64,000 nucleotides of DNA, from positions 501,597-565,596 of the forward strand of contig NZ_LMRG01000001.1 of the NCBI RefSeq assembly GCF_001425605.1. Direction: 5' to 3'. Each line of letters opens with the position of its first letter. Position 1 is the stretch's first letter. Both the position numbers and the translations under genes were made by a program. Shown piece by piece: positions 9,142 through 18,513 of the stretch. The notes under the pieces are model-generated. The model had not been told where the DNA came from and ran no database searches. It was given only the letters and a program-made list of their open reading frames with translations. The DNA is from Rhizobium sp. Leaf453 (GTDB taxonomy: Bacteria > Pseudomonadota > Alphaproteobacteria > Rhizobiales > Rhizobiaceae).

Positions 9142-10041
9142 TCAGAACTTTGGCGCCTTCTTGCCCGCCTTGCGATAGGCGGCGATGACGGTATTCGCCA
9201 TCAGCATCGCAATGGTCATGGGGCCGACGCCACCTGGAACCGGCGTGATGACGCTTGCAACGTTGGCGGCCTCCTCGAATGCGACGTCGCCGACGAGCTT
9301 CGACTTGCCCTCGCCCTTTTCGGGTGCCGCGATGCGGTTGATGCCGACATCGATCACGGTGGCGCCGGGCTTGACCCAATCGGCCTTCACCATCTCCGGG
9401 CGACCGACAGCGGCGACCAGGATGTCGGCGTTGCGGCAGACGGCTGGCAGGTCCTTGGTACGCGAATGGGCGATCGTCACCGTCGCATTGGCGGCGAGCA
9501 GCAACTGCCCCATCGGCTTGCCGAACAGGTTGGAGCGGCCGATGACCACGGCGTTCAGGCCGGAAAGATCCTCGCCATGCGTGCGCTTGACGAACACCAT
9601 GGCGCCGGCCGGGGTGCAGGACACGAGGCCACCATCGAGATCGCCGGTCGCCAACTTGCCGGCGTTGACGACATGCAGACCGTCGACATCCTTTTCCGGC
9701 AGGATCGACTGGATGATCGGCTCGGAATTCAAGTGTTTCGGCAGCGGCAACTGAACGAGGATGCCGTGCAGCGTCTCGTCGGCATTGAGCGTCTGGACGA
9801 GTGCGGCGAGTTCTTCCTGGGTCGTCTCCTCCGGCAGGGTATGCTGCACCGAAGTGAAACCGCATTCCTTGGCCATGCGGCCCTTGGCGCCGACATAGGC
9901 GTGGCTGGCAGGATCGCTGCCGACGATGACGACGGCGAGACCCGTCTTGACGCCCGTTTCCTTCGTCAGTGTCTCGGATGCGGCCTTCACGGCATCGATC
10001 ACCGACGCTGCAACCTGCTTGCCATCAATCACAGTCGTCAC
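9142..10041 (-). CDS. folD: Bifunctional methylenetetrahydrofolate dehydrogenase / cyclohydrolase FolD
   Basis: A 299-residue cytosolic enzyme that interconverts 5,10-methylene-, 5,10-methenyl- and 10-formyl-tetrahydrofolate with NADP. Key signatures are visible: [13 protein letters not shown] near residue 50, containing the catalytic Y and K, QLPLPKHL near 99, the nucleotide-binding stretch [13 protein letters not shown] near 165, and the C-terminal [14 protein letters not shown]. Length matches the family. Monocistronic in appearance, convergent with aglR, and unrelated to its neighbours. Confidence 0.96.
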   Translation of the reverse strand: MTTVIDGKQVAASVIDAVKAASETLTKETGVKTGLAVVIVGSDPASHAYVGAKGRMAKECGFTSVQHTLPEETTQEELAALVQTLNADETLHGILVQLPLPKHLNSEPIIQSILPEKDVDGLHVVNAGKLATGDLDGGLVSCTPAGAMVFVKRTHGEDLSGLNAVVIGRSNLFGKPMGQLLLAANATVTIAHSRTKDLPAVCRNADILVAAVGRPEMVKADWVKPGATVIDVGINRIAAPEKGEGKSKLVGDVAFEEAANVASVITPVPGGVGPMTIAMLMANTVIAAYRKAGKKAPKF

Positions 10042-10115
10042 GGTGTTCTCCCAGATGGTCGTTCGTTTTTTATCACTCTAATGCCAGCGGATAATATCGA
10101 TGGCCTCAATGCGTC

Positions 10116-10196
10116 CTAAGCTGTCCAGATCGAATAAATCAAGGCCGAAAGCGCAATGATGGACGCGAAGGCCATGCGTCTTTCATTTTCTTGCAT
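10116..10196 (-). CDS. Possible 26-residue hydrophobic small protein
   Basis: A short frame between folD and the Wzz-like gene encodes MQENERRM followed by about 17 hydrophobic residues ending IYSIWTA. A charged N-terminus followed by a single membrane-length helix is the pattern of bacterial small membrane proteins. No good ribosome site precedes the first ATG (or the internal ATG eight codons in). Reported only as a candidate. Confidence 0.25.
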   Translation of the reverse strand: MQENERRMAFASIIALSALIYSIWTA

Positions 10197-10259
10197 TGGT
10201 GAGGAAATGGGCGAAACCCGCGCCGGATACGGCACGGATTGTCTTTTGCCGAAGAGGCT

Positions 10260-12332
10260 TTAACGGCCGGTACCAGTACGCAGTCTGGCGTAGTGTTCGA
10301 CGCGGGAGCGAAGCGCGCGCAGGTCGGCCTGGACCTGAGCGACATTGCCGTCTTCCCGCTCGTAACCGCGGTTGTCGTACGGGTAATCCCGCTCGTAGTC
10401 CGTCGCTGCCGCGTGGCGTACCGGCAGAGCGGAGAGCGCTGCGGCGGATGCCTCGGCATGGTGCGCCGCCGGCATGCGCGGTCTGACGGCCGATACCGAT
10501 GCCGCGGGCACCGGCTCTTCGAACCGCCGTGTGGGAACAGGCCCACTTGGATGATCGTCCTGCCCCGGCGGGTCGCGATCCGGAACCACCACAGGCGCAC
10601 GGTTCGACCGCCGGAACATGTCCCGCAGACTTCGATAGGCGCCGAGCACAATCCCGAGACCAATACCCGCCATGAAGCCGCCGATCATACCGCCGATGGC
10701 AATGAGCTTGCGCGACGGCCCCTTGGCCTGAAGTGGCGGCTCGGCCGACGAGATCACGCGGATATTCTTGGACGTCAGCTTTTCTTCCTGGCCGGTTTCG
10801 CTCGCCCGCTTGAGGAAGGATTCATAGATCGTTCGGGTAGCATTCGCCTTGCGCTCCAGTTCGCGCAGTTCGATAAAGCCGGTCGAGGAATTGACCTGCT
10901 GTGCCTTCTGCACTGCAAGCTGCTGAAGAAGATCCTTCTCGGTGCGGATCGCCCGATCGAGTTCGGTCTGCGATGTCGCTTCGATACGGCGCAGTTCGTT
11001 GCCGATTTCGGAGCGGGCAACCTCGAGTGCCTGCGCAGCTGCCAGCCGTTGCGGATGGCGCGGGCCGAGACTTGCATCGAGCGAACTGAGTTGCGCGCGT
11101 GCCTGCGAATATTGCTTGCGAAGTTCCTGCAGCGTGACTGAGCTCAGCTCTTCCGGCACGGCGCCGCTCAGCACGTCATTCAGCCGGGTCTTGGTGACCA
11201 CGTCCGCTTTCGCGCGCGCATCGGCGATCCGGCTGCGCACCGCACCGACCTGATCGTTCAATGCAAGTAATTGCTTGTCGGAAATCAGCTCGCCGTTGGC
11301 ACCGATGATATCGTGATCGGCCTTGTACTTCTCCACCGCGTTTTCGGCGGCATCGAGTTCCTTGCGCAGGTCTGCCAGCCGGCTGTCGAGGGCCGCAGTG
11401 GTGCGCTGGAAGAAGCCGGATTGAGCGGCCTGCTCCTCGCTGAGAAACGTCGTGACGATGCGGTTGGCGATCAGCGCCGACTTCTGTGGATCACGGCTTT
11501 CCACCTCGACGGTGACGATGAAGGTTTTCTGATCGCGGAACACCGATACCGCATCGCTGAGTTTCTCCAGCGTTTGCGGGCTGACCCCGGACGCCGGCGC
11601 GGGCTGTCCCTTGCCGGGCGAGACGATGTCGCGAATGACATCGATTCCAGCCGCCAGATTTCCCTTGTCGGTGGACTTGCCACCAAACTCCGGATCACGG
11701 TCCAGCCCCATGTCGATCGCGACCTTTTCCAGGACCGTGCGCGACCGCAGAACTTCCAGCTGACTATCGACCAGCGCCAAAATGGCCTCGGTCGCCAGGC
11801 TTTCCTTGGAGAGATCGGAATCCGTCAAACGGACTTCGCGCGGATCGACGTAAAGCTTGCTGTCTGCCACGTAAATGCTCGGCGTGGACATGGCCAGCGC
11901 CACGCCACCGACAGCGCCCAGAACTGTCAGGACGACGACGACCTTGCGCATCTGCCAGACCGACGAGAGGATCGTGGCGATATCGATCAGCGGCCGGTCA
12001 CGCGTATCGTCGAGGTAGATTTCGGATGTCGGTGTGGGTTCGTGGGCGAAACCTCCAGTTTCACGTTGCGGTGAAGGCTTGACCTTTTCCGAACCCTTGA
12101 GCCAGGACGACAGACGGCTGGTGGAAATCGGCTGTTCGGAGATGTCGCCCGGCTGCGGCGCAGCCTCGTTTTGCGCGGATTGCGGCTTTGCCGTTGAACT
12201 GGACAGGCGATCAAGCAAAGAGCCGGGGCTCTGCCGTTGTGGGGCACGGCGCGGCATCTCCTGCTCCTTCGACGCAAGGTCGAGGAGGGAGCGGCGAGCG
12301 GCGTTCCGCTTGTTGTCATCCGGATCGAACAT
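10260..12332 (-). CDS. Wzz/GumC-type polysaccharide co-polymerase
   Basis: A 690-residue inner-membrane protein of the PCP family that sets chain length or export of a surface polysaccharide. A polar N-terminal extension of about 110 residues precedes TM1 (near 136-158). A long periplasmic coiled-coil region follows, then the GNVR-type segment (RELERKANATRTIYESFLKR near 500) and TM2 near 545-570. No Walker A kinase motif follows TM2, so this lacks the fused BY-kinase domain; the remaining ~110 residues are proline- and arginine-rich. Start at 12332 (MFDPDDNK) is preferred; a GCAGGTT stretch lies upstream. Divergent from the flippase gene, fitting a polysaccharide cluster. Confidence 0.85.
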   Translation of the reverse strand: MFDPDDNKRNAARRSLLDLASKEQEMPRRAPQRQSPGSLLDRLSSSTAKPQSAQNEAAPQPGDISEQPISTSRLSSWLKGSEKVKPSPQRETGGFAHEPTPTSEIYLDDTRDRPLIDIATILSSVWQMRKVVVVLTVLGAVGGVALAMSTPSIYVADSKLYVDPREVRLTDSDLSKESLATEAILALVDSQLEVLRSRTVLEKVAIDMGLDRDPEFGGKSTDKGNLAAGIDVIRDIVSPGKGQPAPASGVSPQTLEKLSDAVSVFRDQKTFIVTVEVESRDPQKSALIANRIVTTFLSEEQAAQSGFFQRTTAALDSRLADLRKELDAAENAVEKYKADHDIIGANGELISDKQLLALNDQVGAVRSRIADARAKADVVTKTRLNDVLSGAVPEELSSVTLQELRKQYSQARAQLSSLDASLGPRHPQRLAAAQALEVARSEIGNELRRIEATSQTELDRAIRTEKDLLQQLAVQKAQQVNSSTGFIELRELERKANATRTIYESFLKRASETGQEEKLTSKNIRVISSAEPPLQAKGPSRKLIAIGGMIGGFMAGIGLGIVLGAYRSLRDMFRRSNRAPVVVPDRDPPGQDDHPSGPVPTRRFEEPVPAASVSAVRPRMPAAHHAEASAAALSALPVRHAAATDYERDYPYDNRGYEREDGNVAQVQADLRALRSRVEHYARLRTGTGR

Positions 12333-12515
12333 CAGAACCTGCAAACGCCCGCAATTGGGCACACCAATGAATATGAATGGAGCTTAAGTTTTTATGGGAA
12401 ACAAACCGTTAACGGCGGCCCCGTTCTCACGGCAATGTGACCTCGACAAGACGCCGCCAAACCGCTCATTAAGCTTTAAGGTCTAAAACGGGACAGCATA
12501 GCTGGACCCCGCCCC

Positions 12516-13781
12516 TTGATCGATTTCGCCAAGACCCTTTATAAGCGCCACAGTGGCGTGATTCACGCCTATATCTCGATGACAGGCGGGTCTGCGGGCC
12601 GTCTGGTTCTATCGCTCGTCTATTTCATCTGCGTTGCCAACGGCCTGTCGATTGCCGAATTCGGGCTGTTTGCCACCGCATCTGCGGCCGGCATCATGAT
12701 TTCGCGCGTGCTCGCCTTCGGCTTCATGTCGCCGCTCTACCGGGTCGCAACCGTCAAGCCGCTGCTGGTCGGCACCTATAGTGCCGGCTTTATCGTCGGG
12801 GCGCTCGCGTCGCTGCCGCTTTTGGCTGTCCTGTGCCTGGCGGTCTATTATGCCGTTTTCGAGCGCGACATCGCGCTTCACGTCTTCCTTGCCCTGATGG
12901 TCGCCGAAATCATCTGCTGGCGTGGGCTGGAAGTCGTCGTCATCGTGCTGAACGGGCTCGGCCGCTTTGGCCGCGCCGCGTTTCTCGTCGTCATCGGCAC
13001 CGGCATGCGCACAGCAGCCGCCCTGGCCTTTTCAGTGCTTCACTGGTCGTCGCTGGAGGCATGGTCGCTGTTCTATCTCGGCGCCAATGCGCTCGCACTC
13101 GTCATCGCCATCATCTGGTATTTTCCCCGAGTGCGGCTGCGCTGGCGGCCGGAGCTTTATATCCGCAGATGGGCGGATTCGGTCTCGGTCGCGGGCGCCG
13201 AGGTGCTGTTCTACATCCAGTCGGAATTCGACAAGATCGCGGTTCTGGCGATCAGCGGGCCGGAAGTTTCGGGCATCTACGCGATCATCATGCGGCTGGC
13301 CGACCTGACGGCGCTGCCGGTCAGGTCCTTCAACACATTGCTGGTCCAGAAGATCATGCGCACACCCGGCACGATCAGTTCGTGGCGCACCCGGCTGACG
13401 ATCGAGGGGCTGGTGGCGGGTGTCTCGCTGGTGGCGATCACCGGCATGGCCGTCTATCTCTGGATCTTTCCGCGCGGGCTCGGCAACAATGTCTCCGAAG
13501 CCGCACCCTATCTGATAGCCGTGCTGCTGGTGCCGTCCTTCCGCAATCTCGTCGAGTATCATTCAGAATTGCTCTATGCGACCGGCCGCACGGTACGCCG
13601 GATAGTCAATCTGGTTATCGCGGGGATCGTCAAGGTGGGGCTGCTTGCGGCGCTCTTCACGGCCAGCACGGATGTCGCCTATTGGTCGCCAATGCTCAAC
13701 GGTGTCTATCTGGCGCTCTATGCCGCTTCCTTCACCCTCACCTACAGCGCCATGCGCCGGGAGACGAGCCGGGTCATCTAA
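12516..13781 (+). CDS. Polysaccharide flippase-like membrane protein
   Basis: A 421-residue protein made almost entirely of about twelve hydrophobic helices, with the N-terminal pattern of Wzx/MATE-like polysaccharide exporters (GSAGRLVLSLVYFICVANGLSI). It probably flips lipid-linked repeat units across the inner membrane. The longest frame begins with TTG at 12516; an ATG at 12579 (MTGGSAGRL) is an alternative with no better ribosome site, so the start is uncertain. It faces the co-polymerase gene and converges with the DUF6492-type gene six bases away. Confidence 0.75.
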   Translation: MIDFAKTLYKRHSGVIHAYISMTGGSAGRLVLSLVYFICVANGLSIAEFGLFATASAAGIMISRVLAFGFMSPLYRVATVKPLLVGTYSAGFIVGALASLPLLAVLCLAVYYAVFERDIALHVFLALMVAEIICWRGLEVVVIVLNGLGRFGRAAFLVVIGTGMRTAAALAFSVLHWSSLEAWSLFYLGANALALVIAIIWYFPRVRLRWRPELYIRRWADSVSVAGAEVLFYIQSEFDKIAVLAISGPEVSGIYAIIMRLADLTALPVRSFNTLLVQKIMRTPGTISSWRTRLTIEGLVAGVSLVAITGMAVYLWIFPRGLGNNVSEAAPYLIAVLLVPSFRNLVEYHSELLYATGRTVRRIVNLVIAGIVKVGLLAALFTASTDVAYWSPMLNGVYLALYAASFTLTYSAMRRETSRVI

Positions 13782-13787
13782 AGAACA

Positions 13788-14666
13788 TCAGGCGGCCCGT
13801 TCGAGAACGATGTTGCGGATATCGGTCAGGTCGTGGCCGACGAAGGACTGCACGCCGATGCCGATCTGGTGCGGCGCCATGTCGTTCATGAAGTGGCGCA
13901 GGCCATTGATATCGCGCGCATAACTGTCCTCGAACCAGAGAACATGGCAAAGGCCATCGGGCGACGCGACATGCCCCTGCCCTTTCAGGACTTCGTCCAC
14001 GAACCGGCCATAGATCAGGCATTCCGAGAACTGACGCGAGCGGATGATCGCCCGGATCCAGTGGCGGCCATGCAGGGTCTCGATATGGTCGAGAAGCGCC
14101 CGCGTCGTGTCGGTGCGCCAGGCGATCAGTGTGTTGATGTAATCGTTGGCCGGCAGGCTGAAGGGGCCGATGCCGAGAAGCCGGTCGGAATGAGCGAGCC
14201 ATTCCAGATGATTGGAGCGCATCCGCTGACCGATGCCGCCATCCTTGCGGTACAGCGTCAACCGATCGCCCTGCCAGAGGTTGGCCGGGTCGAAATCGCG
14301 CAGGAAGACGACGTCGGAATCGACGGCGAACATCACGGGCTCGTCGATATGGCGCGCCAGCGCGAGCCGGCGCAACTGCTGCGCCTGCCAGCCGCGCAAC
14401 GGCAGGCTGTAGGGGCTGATCCAGAGTTTGCGTCGACCAGCCGTCATCGGGTCCGGCACCGCATGCAGCCACCAGGGGAATAGGTCGCCTTCGCTGATCA
14501 CGCGGCGGCGCGGGCCTTCCAACTGCCGGAACAGCGCGACGTCGAACGGGGCGACCAGCAGATAATGCGTCCAATCGCCTTTCAGCCGCAGATCCATGCT
14601 TTCGCACAGCAGGCGGCAGCGCTCAAAATCATTGGCGTAGGACGCTGTCACGACAGCAGTGCGCAT
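13788..14666 (-). CDS. DUF6492-type putative glycosyltransferase
   Basis: A 292-residue protein beginning MRTAVVTASYANDFERC, the way GT-A fold transferases begin. A DSD motif sits in FAVDSDVVFLRDFDP near residue 119, the position of a metal/nucleotide-sugar binding DxD. No signal peptide or TM helix. I recognise the family as DUF6492-like; the donor and acceptor are unknown. It lies between a flippase and a WecG-type gene, which places it in the polysaccharide pathway. Confidence 0.65.
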   Translation of the reverse strand: MRTAVVTASYANDFERCRLLCESMDLRLKGDWTHYLLVAPFDVALFRQLEGPRRRVISEGDLFPWWLHAVPDPMTAGRRKLWISPYSLPLRGWQAQQLRRLALARHIDEPVMFAVDSDVVFLRDFDPANLWQGDRLTLYRKDGGIGQRMRSNHLEWLAHSDRLLGIGPFSLPANDYINTLIAWRTDTTRALLDHIETLHGRHWIRAIIRSRQFSECLIYGRFVDEVLKGQGHVASPDGLCHVLWFEDSYARDINGLRHFMNDMAPHQIGIGVQSFVGHDLTDIRNIVLERAA

Positions 14667-14677
14667 GATGGGTTCCG

Positions 14678-15493
14678 TCAGAAAGACCGCGACCCGGAGT
14701 GGCGACCGCCAACCTCCGGAGTTTTGAATTTCAGACTCAGCTTATGACGGAGGATGTAAAAGAGGAAGCGCGGATTTCCAAGCAGATAGCGACGCCAGAG
14801 ACGGCCCGGCTCGTAGGCCAGCCGATGCAGCCACTCCATCCGCAAACGCCGGATCGTCAATGATGCACGCGGCACCTCGCCCGCGACGAAATCGAACAAT
14901 GCGCCGACACCGATGACCAGTCGTGCGTGACCCGGACCGACATAACGATCGATCCACTTTTCCTGTTTCGGGCTCCCCATGGCGATCAGCAGAATGTCGG
15001 GCTTCAGTTCGCGAACCCTGGCCATGACCTCGTCCGACCTGGAATCGTCGAAATAGCCGTCGGCAACGGCGATGAACTCGTGCCAGGGCGCATGCTTCCT
15101 GAAATTTTCCGCCGCCCGTTCAATCACATCGGCACGGGCACCGATCATCGCCACACGACGCGGCGTGGTCATATACGTCAACAATCCCGGCACGAAATCG
15201 GTACCGTTCAGGTTGGCCGGAAACACCTTGCCATGGAACAGCCAGGACGCGATGTCGACGCCGTGCCCGTCGGGAAGGACGATGTGCCGGTTGAGGATGG
15301 CGCGATAGTCGGCATCGCGCATCATCAGATTGGCGTTGTTGGCGTTCAGGAACGAGATTACCGTCTGACCGATCGGCAGCGAGGCGATCTCGTCGGCAAA
15401 CGCAAACGCATCCGCCCAGCCGAAATCACAGACGGGCAGGTCGAGGATCGCGCGTTGCGACGCGACGATCGATGTCTCCGGAAAAACGTTCAT
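14678..15493 (-). CDS. WecG/TagA/CpsF family glycosyltransferase
   Basis: A 271-residue member of GT26. The diagnostic motifs are visible: LPDGHGVDIASWLFHG near residue 71 and GSPKQEKWIDRYV near 172. Family members add a ManNAc-type or related sugar to a lipid-linked acceptor. The gene overlaps the upstream GT4 gene by four bases (ATGA), so the two are translationally coupled. The sugar it transfers cannot be read from sequence. Confidence 0.9.
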   Translation of the reverse strand: MNVFPETSIVASQRAILDLPVCDFGWADAFAFADEIASLPIGQTVISFLNANNANLMMRDADYRAILNRHIVLPDGHGVDIASWLFHGKVFPANLNGTDFVPGLLTYMTTPRRVAMIGARADVIERAAENFRKHAPWHEFIAVADGYFDDSRSDEVMARVRELKPDILLIAMGSPKQEKWIDRYVGPGHARLVIGVGALFDFVAGEVPRASLTIRRLRMEWLHRLAYEPGRLWRRYLLGNPRFLFYILRHKLSLKFKTPEVGGRHSGSRSF

Positions 15494-16773
15494 CGGGACT
15501 TGCCCCCCTCATGCACGGCAAAGCCAAACGGCGCACCGGCTGTCTTCTTGCTTGCCCGGGCCGGCTCGGGTTCTTCCCAGGACGATGCGAAACCTTTTTC
15601 CGCAAAGCGTTTGCCAAGGCTGCAAAGGCCCTTTTCAAGCGTTTCGAGTAGCTTCGTCTTCTGAGCCTGATGGAAGAGCCTGCCAGACAGGCGCTTGCGA
15701 TTTCCGGCGCGAACCTCGGCCACGCGCTCGGTCAGCAACCGCGCGAAATCCGCGGGATCGTCGGTGACCGAGCAGTTTGCCGGCGGCGAGCCTACACCGC
15801 GCAGCGATGCGCGCGTGGCAACGCTCGGCATGCCGAGTTCGAAGGTCTCAATCGTCTTCAACTGGACGCCCGTGCCGCCGCGGCTGATCAGCGGAACGAC
15901 TGCTCCAGCCTCGACGAAGGCGCGCGCATCCGGCACGTGTCCGAGAAAGCGGACACCCGGATGGGAAACGGCGGGTACGGACGGCAGCTGGCCCGCGATG
16001 GCGATGGTCATTTCAGCCGGCAGCAGCGGCACGACCTTCGACAGGAACCAGTCGAGACCGATCCGGTTGGGCTGCCAGCTCCAGGTTCCGATCAGGGCGA
16101 GATCATGTTCCACGACCGCGCCGATCCGGTCCTGCGGCGGCTCCCAGCGGGTGACCAGCGGCAGGACAGCCGCCCGATCGGAAACCGTGTATCCGAATCC
16201 GAAACGATCCGCTTCCGCGAAGGTCCAGATCGCCGAAGCCACCTGGGTCAGCTGCTTTTCGAGCAGTTCAAGGTAACGTGCCTCGCGCCGGAAAAGCATC
16301 CTTTGCAGCCAGCTCGATGCACGCTCGGCATTTTCCAGCGCCGAGTCCGCTTCGACATTGTGGGCGATGTAGATCGTCGGATATTTTTGGAAGACGCTGG
16401 CGAATGCGCCAGGCAATTGCACGGAATTGAGGATGATGCCGTCGAACGGCTGCAGTTCCGTCAACATCGCGTCAATATGATCGGCATCGACCGTCAGCAG
16501 CTTGGCGGACGAGACGGTGGTGTGGTTGAGAAATGCCTTGGCCAGCCAGCGTAGCTTCGTGGATGCTCCGACCTTGGCATTGGCGACTTCCAGTTCACCA
16601 AGGACATACATAGCTCCGTCCGGCGCAACGGTCTGCCCCGGCTGCAGAAAGCCGACGACGCTGACCTGATGGCCCAAGGCGCGAAGGCCGTCCAGCACGG
16701 CGCGGTTTGCAATGTCGAAACCCGATGAAGGGTTCTCCACCGGCACCAGCGAGGAAACGAAAACCAGATGCAT
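15490..16773 (-). CDS. Glycosyltransferase, GT4-like (GT-B fold)
   Basis: A 427-residue protein starting MHLVFVSSLVPVENPSSGFD with a typical GT-B N-terminal lobe. A C-terminal lobe follows, containing FLGHVPDARAFVEAGAVVPLISRGGTGVQLKTIE near residue 270; the GTGVQLK part is a variant of the nucleotide-sugar binding loop. The last 40 residues are lysine-rich and probably disordered. Coupled with the WecG-type gene downstream. Specific linkage unknown. Confidence 0.8.
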   Translation of the reverse strand: MHLVFVSSLVPVENPSSGFDIANRAVLDGLRALGHQVSVVGFLQPGQTVAPDGAMYVLGELEVANAKVGASTKLRWLAKAFLNHTTVSSAKLLTVDADHIDAMLTELQPFDGIILNSVQLPGAFASVFQKYPTIYIAHNVEADSALENAERASSWLQRMLFRREARYLELLEKQLTQVASAIWTFAEADRFGFGYTVSDRAAVLPLVTRWEPPQDRIGAVVEHDLALIGTWSWQPNRIGLDWFLSKVVPLLPAEMTIAIAGQLPSVPAVSHPGVRFLGHVPDARAFVEAGAVVPLISRGGTGVQLKTIETFELGMPSVATRASLRGVGSPPANCSVTDDPADFARLLTERVAEVRAGNRKRLSGRLFHQAQKTKLLETLEKGLCSLGKRFAEKGFASSWEEPEPARASKKTAGAPFGFAVHEGGKSR

Positions 16774-16933
16774 GTCGCCACACGAGACTTGAGAACAACT
16801 GCGGCGACTGTATCAACGCGATGTAAAATGACCTTTAAATCATTCATTCAAAAGCGAAATTGGAAATTCAGCATCTGTTTAGGAAGATTTGGTTTAGTGC
16901 TTTTCAAATCCTCGCCGTCAACAGGTTGCCGCC

Positions 16934-17923
16934 ATGAACCCGCCCCTCCAGGATGTGACCGTGTTTTCCCAGGCGACAGTCGATCCGGCTGACAGCGTCG
17001 AACTGGTCGTCACGCTCCCGACATTCCGGCGGCCGGAACATCTGGTCAAAACGCTGAAAACCGTGGTGTCCCAAGCCCCTGGCTGCGCCTTTGCCATCGT
17101 TGTGATGGAGAACGATGCCGATGGTATGGAGGGCGCAAATACCGCGAAAAAGTTCTTTGCCGACCACCGCGTCAATGGCCTGGTGGTCATCGCCCATCAG
17201 CGTGGAAACTGCCACGCCTACAATGCCGGCTGGTCGATGGCACTGTCCCATTATGCCAATCTTCGCGCCATCGCCGTGATCGATGACGATGAAGTCGCGG
17301 CCCCCGATTGGCTCGATAGTCTCGTTTCGGTACAAAAACAAACGGGTTCGGACCTTGTCGGCGGTCCACAGCTGCCCGACTTCGAGGACCAGACCCGCAA
17401 CGATCGCAAGCGCCATCCCGTGTTCATGCCTCATTATGACACGAGCGGCCCTGTACCGATCCTCTATTCCTCCGGAAATGTCCTGATCACCCGGCCGGTT
17501 CTGGACGCGATGCCGCGTCCGTTCCTCGATCCGCTGTTCAATTTCATCGGTGGAGGCGACAGCGATTTCTATCGGCGCTGCAAGGAAAAGAACTTTACCT
17601 TTGCCTGGGCAAAGGAAGCCTGGGTTGCCGAAACCGTGCCGGCGCGGCGAACGGAGATGTCGTGGATCCGGGCGCGCAGCCTGAGGAACGGCGCCATTTC
17701 AGCCGTGCTGGAGCATCGCGCGAGGCCGGGCTTCGCCGGGCGGATCAGAACGATCGCCAAATCTCTGGCGCTTCTGGCAGCTTCGCCGTTTCGCGGCGTC
17801 TTGTTGTGGCGATCCGCCAACCTGCCATCGGCAGGGCTCTACCATTTCTATGTCGCTGTCGGGCGGCTAATGATGGAATTCGGCTTCGTCAACGAACAGT
17901 ACCGCAATCCCGAAAAGAACTGA
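16934..17923 (+). CDS. Glycosyltransferase family 2
   Basis: A 329-residue GT-A enzyme. The N-terminal strand VELVVTLPTFRRPEHL (near residue 23), the donor-binding acidic triplet in AVIDDDEVAAPDW (near 117) and the later GGGDSDFYRRC (near 205) fit GT2. A weakly hydrophobic stretch (SLALLAASPFRGVLLW near 275) could be a membrane-associated helix. Transcribed away from the GT4 gene and convergent with the first motility gene; it is the last polysaccharide gene. Confidence 0.85.
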   Translation: MNPPLQDVTVFSQATVDPADSVELVVTLPTFRRPEHLVKTLKTVVSQAPGCAFAIVVMENDADGMEGANTAKKFFADHRVNGLVVIAHQRGNCHAYNAGWSMALSHYANLRAIAVIDDDEVAAPDWLDSLVSVQKQTGSDLVGGPQLPDFEDQTRNDRKRHPVFMPHYDTSGPVPILYSSGNVLITRPVLDAMPRPFLDPLFNFIGGGDSDFYRRCKEKNFTFAWAKEAWVAETVPARRTEMSWIRARSLRNGAISAVLEHRARPGFAGRIRTIAKSLALLAASPFRGVLLWRSANLPSAGLYHFYVAVGRLMMEFGFVNEQYRNPEKN

Positions 17924-17952
17924 GCCGCGTCGCACAGTGTTGCCTGCCGGGC

Positions 17953-18513
17953 TTAGTGGCCGGCTGAAGCTTCCTTACCCGGCAGGACATCGTGGGCGGT
18001 CTGGCCCTTCTTATCGACGATCGGGACCGGTTTCTGCTGCTTTTGATTCGCCGAATTGGCGATGCGGGCAACGTCGGTCTTGGACAGATATTCAAGCTGT
18101 TCGATCAGGACCTCGAAGATTACCTCGTCGCGGAGCTGCTTGTTCAGCTGCTCCTTCACCACCGTCTTGAAGTTGGCGAGATCGAAACTGTTGGAATCCG
18201 CGACATTGATCAGCTTCTGTCCGACAAGGATATCGAACAGGGCATTGGTCACCGATTCCTTCAGCGGGATTTCCATGTTCTTCGCCTTGGCCTTGTCGAC
18301 CGAGAACGAAAGCTTGGTGAGGAAATAGCCCTGCACGCCGCCATCGGTGATGACGGGTACGGTAATCAGTTCACCTGGCACATATTCCTGCAATGCGCGG
18401 CGCTCAGCCTCCGCATCGGAAACGATCGGCGCGGAAGCATGCTGGATCGAGAAATAGACCGATCCAAGCGAGACCGCGCAAATCCAGGCGCCGGTAATGA
18501 CGAGCTTGAGCAT
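17953..18513 (-). CDS. FliL-like membrane protein (second FliL paralogue candidate)
   Basis: A 186-residue protein with one N-terminal TM helix (residues 4-24) and a periplasmic domain. The C-terminal half (IPLKESVTNALFDILVGQK ... FKTVVKEQLNKQL ... EVLIEQLEYL) has the spacing of FliL: a pre-helix, a short-lived L-K turn, then the V-x-V-x-F/L-x-x-x-x-Q end. True FliL is encoded at 40264-40815, so this would be a paralogue or an analogue acting at the motor. Last gene of the flhA-fliR run; it overlaps the upstream FlgN-like gene by one base (TGATG). Assignment is inference from pattern. Confidence 0.55.
   Translation of the reverse strand: MLKLVITGAWICAVSLGSVYFSIQHASAPIVSDAEAERRALQEYVPGELITVPVITDGGVQGYFLTKLSFSVDKAKAKNMEIPLKESVTNALFDILVGQKLINVADSNSFDLANFKTVVKEQLNKQLRDEVIFEVLIEQLEYLSKTDVARIANSANQKQQKPVPIVDKKGQTAHDVLPGKEASAGH

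Noticed and set aside
12833-13891. 352-residue frame overlapping the flippase gene on the same strand
   Set aside because: Shifted reading of the flippase; full of H, R and G, with no hydrophobic helices or domain.
17943-17985. Inverted repeat CTGCCGGG ... CCCGGCAG at the junction of the GT2 gene and the FliL-like gene
   Set aside because: The loop exceeds 20 bases and one arm lies within coding sequence; too weak to call a bidirectional terminator.
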